Of a stretch of DNA of 64,000 nucleotides, positions 1 through 12,500 are shown in pieces. The notes beneath the pieces are model-generated. The model did no database searches. It saw only the letters and a program-made list of their open reading frames with translations, and had not been told where the DNA came from. The translations under genes and the position numbers were made by a program. Location of the stretch: assembly GCA_012295275.1 (NCBI GenBank), contig CM022670.1:23830255-23894254 (forward strand), in the 5' to 3' direction. Origin of the DNA: Chrysomallon squamiferum. Taxonomy: Eukaryota; Mollusca; Gastropoda; Neomphalida; Peltospiridae. Position 1 is the first letter of the stretch. The number at the start of each line of letters is the position of its first letter.

Positions 1-205
1 TTTAATTACTTTAATTTTAACATATAAAATTTTAAATGGGTTCTAAATTAAATTATTGGAAATTTTTTGAAAAATTTCTTTTAAATGAAAAACTTCTTTA
101 AAAGTTGTTACATTTTCATTTGTTTCTGTCTGTTTTGCTTTTGTTTTTCAGTTTTATCATTTATTTATTTTTTATTTATTTATTTTTTTTTTATTTCTAT
201 TCTAG

Positions 206-1600
206 GCCTTCACAATACTTGTAACAAATGCATTACGAGTGGCAGCTATAAACAGTATAGGAGATTTCATTCTCTTCCTGGGCAAGCTTGGAGTGATGGC
301 TGCCACTGCTGCCTTAGGGATCATTTGGTTCAAGGCAGGTTTAATAAGTACACTCTAATACATATATTTTAAATATTTCTTACGTTTTATTTACTTTTTA
401 AAGCAGACATTGGTTAGGATGCTTTCTATTAAATGAAACATTTTAAAAATAAAATTAAATACAGGTTTCACATATTTTTTTTCTATTTTAAAACAAAGAT
501 ACAATATATGTTTTAATGTTTTGTACAGGTTTCAGCTAAAAGAAACAGAAAAACACACAAATATTTAACTGCAAAATCAGTAATTTTTATTTTAAAAAAT
601 ATTTTATTTTATATTTTCAGAACCGAAGTGATCTCCACTTCTTTGCCATTCCAGTGTTATTAGTTTGTGTCTTTGCATTTTTAATTGCTCACTGCTTTCT
701 CTCTGTATACGAAGTAAGTAGCTGATGGATGAATAAATATGTTTTTTTTTTAACTTTTTGTATACTACATTGTAGAGATGAAACCAGTTATGGTCTGCTC
801 TTATCTATTAATATGCACTTTATCAATAACAAGAACATATATTATGGTTTTTGATAAATATTCATGTGGCATTCACTGTAACTGAAAACAGCCCAGTGTC
901 TAGATTTAGGAATGTTGATTTTATGGACATATTGCTATAGTAATAATTGGTTCCTTTTTATTTAATATATTAAATTTCAAAACTTTTACAATGTCTGGAG
1001 AACACCACCAATTTGAAATAATTGTATGAATTACTTTAATTACAAAATATTGCTACTTGCAGATGGTGATAGATGCCTTGTTTCTGTGTTTGTGTGAAGA
1101 TCTTGATTTAAATGATGGGTCACCAGAACGAATGTATTATGGAAGCAAATCTTTACGGGTAATTGTATTTTTTTTTTTCTAAATACATAAAATTACAATA
1201 ATTGGTGGACTGTCTAAAAGAGTTCATGCACCTTATTATTGTACAACCAATACCTTTTTAGTGACCTAAGTTAAACATTACTTTTCCACATAAATATTTT
1301 TGTTAAAATATTATACATATGTAATTAAATACACACTGTTACAAAAACATCATATAAAATACATTCATTTAAAAAAAATGTAAAAACAATTGTTGTTTTT
1401 ATTACTGCTTTACCTTGACATAATAAAAAGTATAAATACATTTTCAGCTTGTGTCAGGAAGAGTTAGTACTTCAAATGAAGCTATTTCTTGAAACATTTT
1501 TATTTTATTGCAGAGCTATGTACATGATACCAGTAAAGAGCTGAACAAACTGTCAAAGAAAAAAGGTGAAGGTGAGGCTGCTGAACCTGCTCACTTATAA
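206..1600 (+). CDS. Choline transporter-like protein (SLC44 family), C-terminal exons only
   Basis: Four exons join in frame: 206-334, 621-713, 1063-1158 and 1514-1600 (TAA), giving the last 134 residues of a multi-pass membrane protein. The gene begins left of the window. Two hydrophobic segments are visible, one after GDFILFLGK and one in the stretch [36 protein letters not shown] and NDGSP match the conserved C-terminus of SLC44 proteins, closest to the SLC44A2/4/5 type, which carry choline or related solutes across plasma or mitochondrial membranes. The tail is Lys/Glu-rich and cytosolic in the family. The first intron needs a GC donor (GC-AG) to keep frame; the other donors are GT. Family assignment is confident, the subtype is not. 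Confidence 0.88.
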
Positions 1601-2686
1601 ATAATTCTGGAGTGATAACTGATTAGGGATAATCCATCTGCTGGATAAGGAACAAATTCAAGAAGAAAAAAAAAAAAAAGAAATGAAAAGAAAGACAATA
1701 TCAGGAACAATAACAAAATTTGAAACATATACTGACTAAGTGACAAACTTTCTTTGTTTTTTTTTAACAAATGGTCTTCTCTTTAGATGCAGTTTTTGTT
1801 AATTTTGATCATGAAAGGTGATGAAGTTTATTTTTTTATTTTTTATTTTTTTTTGAATCTGCAGTTATGAATTTCAGCTGAATGATAGGTGATGCAAACT
1901 GAATTGTAAAATGGACTGAAAAATAGGAAATTTTCTTTTATTTATACTTTAGTTTATTCAATATATTATTGAATTCATGGAGATTTGTTTATTGTAATCT
2001 TATACAGTAATTACAATATCAAAACCGATAAAATAATATGAAAAGATAAAGTTTACAAAACAATCATGAGTTACAATTAAAACTGTTAAAAACTGAAAAA
2101 TTAAAATCATGTTATACCATCAGAATTAACAAATTAACTTAAACTAAACTAATGAAATAATAAATTTTAAAGATGGTAAAATAAAATGATAAAAAAAAAA
2201 AAAAAGTTTTAAAAATACATTCTGTAATCAGAATCATGAAATACAATTAGTTTTATTGACATTTTGGAAATCATTTATATTTTTTAGTAATATTTTAAGC
2301 ATAATAATATATATTCTAGAGCAATTCATTTTGTTTCTGTGGGTTTATTCCACATTTATTTTTAGAAAAAATAATTAGTAATTTTTATAACTGCAGTTTG
2401 AAGATTTGCAAACCTGATCTTCATTCACATATACATTTCATTTGATATATGTACAAAATCTACTTGTTATTCTTGTATATCACATTTTCACATGCTAAGA
2501 AACTTTTAGGAAGCTGGCCATCACTTCAGATGCTCAAATGGCATAATATCACTTGCATTTTAAAAAATGTTCATCTTTGTCATCACATTTGTATTATTAA
2601 TTTATAGTCATTTAATGCATAACATTTTTGAAGGAGTGTTTTTCTTATTATTGTTTTTCTTTTTATTTGTAGATACTTTATAACCC

Positions 2687-2693
<7 letters not shown>

Positions 2694-2728
<35 letters not shown>

Positions 2729-2760
2729 AAGAAAGAAAGAAAAGAAAAGAAAAAGGCAAA
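2694..2760. repeat. Poly(A) run with GAAA repeats
   Basis: About 33 consecutive A residues run into GAAA and AAAAG repeats. It could be the tail of an old retroposed element, but I see no element body that I recognise next to it. Confidence 0.85.
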
Positions 2761-3181
2761 ATTATTTCAATATTTCTTATTATTGTTATCACTCTTGTTT
2801 TTTTGGTAAATTTATCCTCCTTTTGTTAGAGTTTCAGTCATAAAGACATCTATCACTGTATCCTTGTACATTATAGGCAAATATGTGATAATAATATCTG
2901 GGCAGACAGTTTAAACTATTCTAAAAACAATAAGAATATAGAATATATTTATTGCTTCTTTTTTTTTTATCTTTCTTTCTTGCTTTTTTTCTGATCTGTA
3001 ATTTACATATGAAAATAAAAACGACCTATGGACCAATGAGAAAAATAATAAATACAAACTACAACAGAATTATCTTTCAGTCTTACCAGAAATACATATA
3101 CATGATTAATTGCATATTTTTTGCAATTATTTGCTATGATTGTTTGATACATTTTATTTGAATTATTCATATTTTATATCT

Positions 3182-3192
3182 ACACACACACA

Positions 3193-3257
<65 letters not shown>
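3182..3257. repeat. (AC)/(CT) microsatellite
   Basis: A short AC run is followed by about 33 CT units with one interrupting G. It is a simple sequence repeat. Confidence 0.95.
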
Positions 3258-3259
<2 letters not shown>

Positions 3260-5566
3260 GGATGTATCTGTCTCATCCATCCTCCAGACTAACTCAAAAT
3301 AAATTAACAAATGTACATAAAAGAAGAAAAGACAAAACATTGTGTATATATTTCAGTTTGTCTTGTTCTGCTGCTGGTGCTGCAGTAAGTAATGTGTATG
3401 TATTTTCATTCTTACATTTTGATTTGTTTTGTTATTTCAAGCTTTTACAGGTGAAGGTATAGTTTATGTTTTTGCTGAAAATTTATTACCCACTGTATGA
3501 CATTGTAGTGTTTCTTTTTTTTTAAAAAGTAAATAAAAAAGAAAAAGAGATTTAATATTCATAACATTTCTCATTTTGTTTATGCAGGTTATTAAAATTT
3601 ATAATTTACAGATTAAACACTAATGATTATATTTTTTTTAGAATTATTTACACTTAAATTTAAAAAATATAACTGATAGTATATTTTATCTCAACTGATA
3701 ACATTAAACTAAATTTATATAAAATTTATTTGTTTAATGGAGGATTGTAAAATAAAATAAAAAAATAAAAATAAAGAATTGTATGCTTTGTTTGGTACTT
3801 TCAGATAATAAAATAATTTTGAATTCAGTGCTACATTTTTAAAACAAATTTGAAATACACGTACTTGAAAAAAGAAAAAAGTATGAATTTGTTATGGCTA
3901 ATTAGACAGTTTACTTATTATACTTGTTTTGTTTTCATTATTTTAAAAATGATAGTGAATTATTTATATAATTACAGCATTTTTTTTGTTTGTTTTTACT
4001 ATTTATCAACTGTTGTTTCTGTTCATTAAATGTGGTAAAGTTGCTAGACTTTCCCCTTCCTTTTGTTTAGATATATGTTTATATTTTAATATAATTGTGC
4101 TCATAGAATATTACTTTCTGTTAAATCTTTTCTGTTAAATCATGTCATGTTTGTCTATATAGAAAAATTCTGAATATTATTTTTAAAAATGTTGAATTTG
4201 AACAGTTGCTTCTACAATTCTATTTTTACACAACCTTGTATGCTTTTATCTGTATATTTTGATATTAAAAACGTTTTGTATATATTTTGATCATTTAATG
4301 AGGACTGAATCTCATAAAAATAAAATAATATTCCAGTTTTGATTATTGTTATGTTGTCCTCCATTATGATACCTAAAAATGGTGATGAATTTGTTTGTTT
4401 TTTATGCTTTATTTTGATTCTTAGATTTTGGGTTTGATTTCTAACATGGAAATAATATCATGCATAAAATTTTATTTTTATATATGAAGCTTGCTTTTTT
4501 GCTGATATATTACGATTATCACTGACAATAAAAATACAACAAATCTTTAAAAGATAAAATATATTTCTGATTAAATGACCTTTAGTTAAAAAATAATTAA
4601 TATACACTAAAATGCATTTTTATATCCATTTGTATTGTTGATATCAGACACTTTATTTTGTTTAACTGACATCAATTAATATACTAGATGATTGATTAAG
4701 AGACAAGCAATGAATATACTACTAGTATATGAGTCTGATTGTTAAAATAGTAATTTTGTATTTTTTTTTTTTTTAATCTAATTACAGCTATTAAACTCAG
4801 TAATTTAATGAATTTATAAAATTCTGCCTTTTTGCAGAAGCCAGAACAAATGTAACATTCTATTTTTTTTTTTTTTAAAAATAATAGAGTATAACTATTT
4901 AATTTGATTTATTATTTTCTTGGACAATTTAAGAATGGTTTAGTCTGCTTATATATTAAAGTAAAGAAAGACACCTGAATAATTGCAGAGGATTTTACTG
5001 ACATTCTGTTGCATATTAGCCAAACAGATGTTATTTTTCATTCATTCATTTTAAATAAAAGACAAAGCTTTGTAATAAATTTGTTTAATTTATGTCAGAT
5101 ATCATTTCTTTTTCCTTTGTTGTTCACAAAAGACTGATAAATTGTTGTTATGAGGTTAGATAGCATGCCTGCTTTATCATGTTGAATTTCATAGTTTATG
5201 GAAATGTATCAAATGAATCATTCATCTGGTTTTCTACATTTGTTTTTGTTTTTTTCCCTGTTGAATTTTTTTACATTTCTTATCTTGTAGATAAACTCCA
5301 TTATCTGAATGAATACTTTCACTTTATGCTGTATGAAAATATGGATATATTTGTACTGACAATAAAATTGTCATCTTTATGTGTTGTTAATTTGTTATTT
5401 TAAACTTAATCTTTATAAGACACATATTAAACAGTTTCATTCCATGATTTATACTGAATGTTGAATGTGGACTAAAGAATTACAGAAAGTTTCATTTAAA
5501 AGACTGTTTGCAACTTGTCAGTGACAATAATCATGGAATGGTTCCAAATTGATTTCTATCTCATTG

Positions 5567-5590
<24 letters not shown>
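5567..5590. repeat. (CA)n microsatellite
   Basis: Twelve CA units stand in intergenic DNA. Confidence 0.95.
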
Positions 5591-5598
<8 letters not shown>

Positions 5599-5740
5599 AA
5601 TATGAATTTGACAGTTAAAAACAACTGTTTTATCAAGATAAATAAAGGAGAGGTGGCTATGGATTTTACTAATAATTTATAAAATATTTAAAATATTTAT
5701 GGATTTTAATATATTACAAAATGGGCCTAAATAAAACAGG

Positions 5741-6043
5741 TTACATATTGATGGAATTTAAGTGGAATTTCAGGCAGTTCTGGTCTGCTGTGATGTTCTG
5801 GCTTTGGATGTAGTCAGTGTGATTCCTCATCCATGCATTTACATTTACTGTCACGTGGCTGAAGTAGGTAAACTTCTTCAGATGAAATTTTGTATTCCCA
5901 AAGTTAAGGATGCAGTCACTTTCATTCCAGTGCATGACATCAGTAGTTGTGGATTTCCCTTTGATGATTGCACTGGAACAGTCTTGCCACCAGAATGTCC
6001 AAATCACAGCCTGAAGGTCAAATGGTTCGTCATGCAATGGTGA
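5741..6043. other. Unrecognised block open on both strands
   Basis: About 300 bases are visibly richer in GC than the surroundings and lack stops on the plus strand (93 codons from 5762) and on the minus strand (98 codons from 6037 to 5741). Neither translation matches a family I know. It has no convincing splice sites and no partner exons nearby. It could be a decayed transposon or retrocopy fragment, or a lone exon. I do not assign a function. Confidence 0.3.
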
Positions 6044-7524
6044 GGCAAATGTTACATATTGTAAGCCATGAAAATCTTGCAGGATTCAGCATAATTTCAC
6101 ACTCTCATTATAGCTGAGTGAATACACAGGGTAGTGACACAAATATACTTCTTAATCAGTTATTAAGTATTTTGTTCATCAAAGTTTTGATTTTTTAAAG
6201 TATTTTCAACAAAGAGTATTTATTAAATGCATCAGAGCAAAGTCACTACCTTCATCTATCAGTGACATGCATCTTTAATAAATTATCTGTAATTTTAAGA
6301 TGAATTAGACAAAGTTGTTGTATTAATGCACTCTCCTTCCCAATAAGGTCCATTCCAACTAGCTCTAGTGGCTCAATCACCTTGTGTCTTGATCTTCTCA
6401 TGTCACTGACAGCTGTTAAATGACTTTACAAAAGCACTGATGTATTCTCTTATTCCATGCCACTGTTAAGAAGTAGATACCTTTCTCAGACTACTCTTCA
6501 TCCCATGTCAACCTACAGCGCTGTGTAACTTAAGAATGTTTTTAACATCATCTAGAACTTGAATCACCTGCTTCTTGACATTGTATGTCTATGTATAATT
6601 CAACAGTTTATAGAAATATCATTGTGTGCTTCAGTTATCTGGATAAAAATAATCAGAAAAATAATGTAAAAGTGGATAGTGATTGTAATGCATTTTGCAT
6701 TTATATTTGTGTGTGTTTAATTATGTAGTTAAGTATTTAATTAACAGAAAATCTGATATGAACTGACATATTATCTGCCTCCGAATAATTTGTCTTTAGC
6801 AGATTATTGAAATGTCTTTCATCTAAGTTTGTCTTGAAATTACCCCGATATAACAGGGATGACATAACAAAGACATACTTCATCAAGTTCATGAAACAAT
6901 AAATTTAATATTTTATACAGGCCATCAGAACAAATTATGAGAAAACTGTTTACTGGTTTAGCAGTAATAGTAACAGTGTGGACATATGTCTGATCTATCC
7001 GAAAGAATGGATCAGAATGAAAATAACAAGAAATAAAAATTTAATATTTATATTCAGATATTAATGTTTTATCTCCTTGATATTTGTAGCTATTCATTAT
7101 CACTAAACCAATTGTAGGCATAAACATTATGCATGCTATTTGATATCCTTTTTCTAATCTACTCTAATCATTAAACCGGGACAGAAGTTACAGGCACACG
7201 ATTTTCTTTAATTGAGCCTAATGTCTTTAAGTTAGCAATATATGAAATGTCAGTAAACGCAATTATAATGTATTATTATGTTTCACATACCTAGAACTAC
7301 ATGTTGATATTTTTGTAATTATATTTTATTTATTCATTTATTTATTTATTTTTAATTGTGTTTAAAGCAGAAACGAGTATGGTGAAAATATAAAATTGCC
7401 ATTGCTTTCGCCATGTGCATTAGGCCTAACAAATCCATAATCAGTCAGAAAGCATAATAATGAGACAACTCTATTACCATCTAATCATCTACACTGGCTT
7501 AATGTCAAGGTCACTGTAGATAGA

Positions 7525-7553
7525 GCGCCAAAACTGAATGTGTATTTTGGCGC
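7525..7553. promoter_or_regulatory. Inverted pair of E2F-type sites upstream of ESCO
   Basis: GCGCCAAAA at 7525-7533 and TTTTGGCGC at 7545-7553 are exact reverse complements separated by 11 bases. Both contain the E2F consensus TTTSSCGC. They lie about 45 bases before a good splice donor (GCAGTAG followed by GTAAGC at 7598), which could end the untranslated first exon of the ESCO gene. Cohesin acetyltransferases are S-phase genes, so E2F control is reasonable. The site match is seen; the regulatory role is inferred. Confidence 0.55.
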
Positions 7554-8558
7554 ATGTTCCGTCACATCGTTTGCAAACTAATAAACGTATGCAGTAGGTA
7601 AGCAACAAACCTATTTAGTATTTACAGCGGAAATGTTAACTCCATAGTCTTTACGATTTTCCGTACAAAAAGTAGTTGCATAATTTAGTTAAGTGACAAA
7701 AGCCGTCTCTGCGCTGCAGCTAAAGGTCGCCAAACTTTTGTAACTCCTTTAAACGGCTTTTAAATTTTGTTTTTAATACGTAATACTGTATTAGTGTATA
7801 GATTTAGAACTCATCAAAAGTTTTATTTTGATATATAATGTATGTATGTTGGTTTGAAATTACATGAGGTATTCTGTTTTTCACTGTTAATAGTGTCAAA
7901 TGACTGAAACGAATTGCAGTTTCTCGAGGAAAAATACCGGTGTCAGAAAATATTTCTGAATATTCCTCCCCCCACTCTGTGATTATTTTCAAGTGTAGTT
8001 CTGTATTCTAGTGGTGAGTGTGTGTCTATTGAAACTAAGTACCACTGCATAGAGAGATTCATAAAAATACATTTAAATTTATAGATAGGTGGAGAAATAA
8101 CTGATGGAGACATTTCTGGGTTCTTGATGATTGATCACTACTCCCATCTTTAAAAGGAATATTTTTCTCTTTCTTTTTCAAAATGAAGGTTAAAACATTC
8201 ATCCCTAAATCCATTTATCATTGATAATTATTTTCAAACATGCTGCATTGTGCTCCAGTCTTTTAATTAAAATGCTTTAATAACACTGCTTCTGATGTTT
8301 TCAACAAAATGTCAGGAACAGAATCACTTGTTTGAACATGAAATGTCAAAATAAGTCCACTGACAAGACACTTCATTTTGATAAACACTAATGATTATGA
8401 TGAGGAGGTTTAACAGGGTTCCTAGCAAATGTGGCTGAAGGAATATACCCTGAGAATTACTAAAAAATGTTGGAAAAGAACTTTGCAAAGCAGCCCACCA
8501 CAATTCATTAAAAGTCTGACTCCGACATTGTTATTCTGTTGACACTACCCCAGTGTAA

Positions 8559-8673
8559 GTGGTCACAGTGTCACAGAAAGCCAAGATTCTGCTGTCTGTC
8601 CATGATGATGAGTTGCCAGTTGGACATTTTGCTTGGGACAAAATGTGGCAGAAGTTAAGGAGCCATTTAAATT
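8559..8673 (+). mobile_element. Possible relic of a retrotransposon integrase zinc-binding region
   Basis: One frame reads AKILLSVHDDELPVGHF followed by AWDKMWQKLRSHL, then stops. The pattern of a His before a short acidic stretch, then GHF and a K-W-L helix, resembles the start of the HHCC domain of Ty3/gypsy-type integrases. The fragment is under 40 codons, with a stop just upstream and two just downstream, so it is dead. The match is by eye and could be chance. Confidence 0.3.
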
Positions 8674-8969
8674 AGTAGATCTGCAGTAACAGAATGAAAA
8701 CAGGTTATTTATGCACTAATTAAACACAGTTCATTTTATATTACTTTTGAGGGAAACAAATAATCAGTATTGTGTGATGTATTGACAAAGTTACCTTCTG
8801 TGGTAACTGGTCAAAATTCCTCAGCTTGCAGAGTCAAAACTTCAGGTTGTACTAGTAGTAATAAGTAAATGGTTATCATCATTATTTTTGTTTTTCTTAT
8901 ATTTTTCATTTCATGCTACTGTTAAAAAGTTAATAAAAAGTAATAAATGGAAAATCAATTTAGATCTTT

Positions 8970-8972
<3 letters not shown>

Positions 8973-9004
<32 letters not shown>
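8973..9004. repeat. Poly(T) run
   Basis: Thirty-two consecutive T residues in the ESCO 5' intron. Confidence 0.9.
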
Positions 9005-9582
9005 CTATATCAGACAAATTTATGGTACTCTCTTTAATGTAAGTAGCCATGAAAAATAATTTGAAAAACTATGTGGCTTATCATTAATGTAAGTATTCTT
9101 GAACATCAGGGGACAACATTTCTTACTTCAAGACAAGTACATTTCAGAAGGAAAAATAAACTGCATTTGCAAAAAACACTCATCTTGTAAGACCTAATGC
9201 TGATTTTGATTGAATACTTTGATATAGTGATACTAGAATAAATGTGAATGGTGCATTTGTTAAAAACTCTTCAATATGTTATGAGTACTGCAGAAAAGGT
9301 TAACTGAAATAAAAACTTCCTCTATTCTGTAATTTTCAGTTGTGTATTGCTTTAAATGTTTAAATGTTATCCATTTCCCTTTGATTCTGTGATGAGTCTC
9401 TCAAACTTTATTGTTGGGAATATTCTTCACTGCTGAAATTTGCATATTATAGTAATGTATTCTGAACATACATTAATCATTATCTAGATTATCATTTAGA
9501 AAAATACTAAATCAAACTAGCTCTGGTATTACAGTTTTTGTCATGTATACATCACTATTTATATTTTTTCAGGTAATTCAGA

Positions 9583-12500
9583 ATGGCATCTTACAATAAC
9601 ACATGTGAAAAATGCTGGGAATCTCCTGATGAAAAAAGAAAAAAGTGAGTTATTACAATAAAAAGGTGTTACACTATTTAATTGGAACACTTACTGATTT
9701 AGAAACATCAAAATCTGATTATTGTTAGTATGGATTTTGTTCTGTGATAAATATATTTTGCCAGTGGTTTTTATAAAATATGGACTCTGTGATAAGTATT
9801 ATGTATTTGAGATGACATTTAACATAGGTGAAAAATATTTCACTATATGTTCTTATTTTCAGTAGTACTGTAGAACTGTTTCTGTACAGTATATGATTTT
9901 TCTGAATTTGATCATTTTATTTTAGACAAAATTCTGTTTGTCGTATGGAATACAATATATGATTTTGTCATTGAATCATCCAGATTGGAAAATAATGAAG
10001 AAAACACACCAATTACAAGGAAACGTTGGAAGACAGAGATTAGAAAAAAGACACCAGTGGAAAGTGGACAGATTAGTCCATTAAGCAACTCTGATAGTGA
10101 GGCACCTTCTTTTAACATCAAATCATTTTATGGGTCAACACCAGACAGTAAAGTTTCAGCCTTGAGGAAGTCACCAAGGCTGATTTTGGAGAAATGCGAT
10201 ATGCAGCATAAGACCAGCAACACAGAATTCATGAGTTCGAGTATGAATGGATTTACAAAATACCTAAGAAAAAAATCTGATACATCATCAGTTTCTGCTG
10301 TTGTGAATAAACAGAAGAATCGAAGGAAAATTTCATCAGGTAAAAATTTGTGTGTTATCAGCAGAAAAAACCGAATTGTCACGAGCAAGTACAAAAGACT
10401 TCCATTTAATGTAGTCACATCTCGGAAGACAGATGAGAACATTTCATATACACGGGAGAATATTTTTGTCACAAAAGATCCAGAGGGTGATTCGAGCCCA
10501 GCCACCTCTGAAAACAGAAAAAAATTCTTTAAAAACAGGTGTCCATCATCATCCGCTGTATCACTAGGTAGCATCGTTATTAGAAAAGGTTTTGATTTGA
10601 AGTTCGTGCCTCACAGACTCAGTGGGAAATTTATGAAGGTGGGAAAGAAAGTGGCCAAGAAGGAACGACAGAGTCCAAAGAATTCAGGAAAGAAAATTAT
10701 TAAAGATTTAATGGACTCTGAAAAACCCAGGTTCAGATTTGATTTAAAAAATCATATTCAGTCACCTGGTAACAGTGCAGCTGAATCAGACATTTTAGAT
10801 TCATTGTCCAGTGAAAAAATTGCTACAGACGGGGAACTGATCAGCTGTTCTCCAGTATCTAGCATATCTTGGTTAAGTGAAATCCAGCCAAATGTGTCTC
10901 ACTGTCATGAGATGACTACAGGGTCACAAGAACTTTTCAGTTCTGATGGAAGATCAGAAGTGTCAGGCATCACAAATTCTTCTGAAAAGACTGATAATGA
11001 TGGACAAACAACTGGAAAGAAACTTTTTCCAGTTTTTGATATTAACTCTCGGACTTATAGGTAAGTTTTATAACATGAAAATAGAGGTTTTATATTTGCA
11101 TAATTAATAAGATCAGTAAGTTATTTTTGATAGGTTCAGAATTACCAATTTATACTGTAAAGAGGTGGGTGGGTGTCTGTGCTTGGGGTTCAAACTTGAC
11201 CTAAAAAATAAGAAGTGACTTCTCCCTCTAGACACAATAGTGAAGAGGAAATCAGACAAAACACCATATTTTTTTTATTTAAACACAATGCATATCTTTG
11301 TACACATCACTGAACATTTCAGTATTTCACTGTATTGTTCAGTTGTATTCTCATGTTTATTTATGATTGCTTGCAGCCTACTAACATGTGTCTCAGACCC
11401 CTACTTGCATAATTTCATAGTAATATAATCTGTAATTATGTGCATCTCAGTTAATGAAATTTGTATACAAATTTTAAAGAACTCCACATTTCTGTCGGCT
11501 AACTGAATGGTGCGAGACAATTCATGTTTGTTGTTGTTAACATTTTTCTGTGAAACTGGCAGAGCAAACAAAGAAAGCCTGTTGATGATCTCTACACCAT
11601 TTTCTGTGAAAGTGATGAAACTTAACGTGCTCGTGGTTTATTTATTCAGCCCTTTGCACAACAGATGTGGATGAGCAATACATTTTTTGTTTTTCTCTAA
11701 TGATTTATAAATAGAAATAATTTAAGAGAAATAACTCAAGTATGCTAGCCAGTTGGAAAATAATGTCACAGGATCATTGACAAAAAAAGAGGCAAAATTT
11801 ACTGAAAACAATCAAGATGACTTAGAATTTTTTGCCTTGTGTTAATAGTATGCTGAAGTTTAGTGCAAAAGGACGAGTGTTTCGCCCTTGTCACTCTTTA
11901 GTGTAAAAGAAATGTTAAATAATGTACTGTTTATAAGTTACATTATTCCCTAGAAATGATAATAAAATAACCAAATCAGACTACAAAATAATGAATGATA
12001 TACTTAACTTCTTTCAAAAACTAATAGTTATAGAATTTGCACTAATGAAGAAATCTTGCAGAAATAGTATTAATCCTTAATGATAGTAGATAAATCAAAT
12101 CATTTAAGAATTTTAGCTGTTGAATTGGTTTAAAGTTATTAACATTGCTGCTTTTTTAATTTTATTTTATTATTATTATTATTTATTTTTTTTATCCTGT
12201 CAAATTATATCTTTATTTAATTGATTTTTCAGTCCTGAAACTTGTAAAATGATCCTGCGTTCTTCTACTCCAAAGATTCGTCCATTGGTCAGAGAAAAAG
12301 CAGGCATGGAGCAAATGATTCTAGTATGTTCAGTTTAATATATCTGAAGATAAAAAGTTGATAGACCATTTAAATTTATATAGTTATATGCAGATTTCAT
12401 TTTTTTTTTTTAACAATCTGATTGTTACAAAAGAGTTTATTACCGATTCTAAAACAGTGTGTTAATACCATAAAAATTAATAAATTGGATAATTTAATTT

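Larger units (their letters stand above)
1601..7520. other. Intergenic region after the SLC44 gene
   Basis: It begins with the SLC44 3' UTR, whose end I cannot fix; an AATAAA at 2159-2164 is one candidate. The rest is AT-rich with poly(A) at 2694-2726 grading into GAAA repeats, a CT microsatellite at 3192-3257 and a CA microsatellite at 5567-5590. A less AT-rich block at about 5750-6045 is open on both strands and is listed separately. I see no other gene. Confidence 0.6.
7554..9572 (+). other. ESCO 5' UTR exon candidate and first intron
   Basis: The first coding exon begins right after an acceptor at 9571-9572, so there must be at least one upstream untranslated exon. The best donor that I see is at 7598. 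The interval also holds a possible integrase relic (8559-8673), a T run (8973-9004), and at 7870-7960 a weak resemblance to repeat family 2. I see nothing else. Confidence 0.45.

Noticed and set aside
85-372. 95-codon plus-strand frame at the window start
   Set aside because: It runs through intron poly(T) and reads the SLC44 exon in the wrong frame; the right frame gives [17 protein letters not shown].
10128-10574. 148-codon minus-strand open frame
   Set aside because: It is the antisense shadow of the large ESCO exon 9984-11060, which is in frame with the rest of ESCO.
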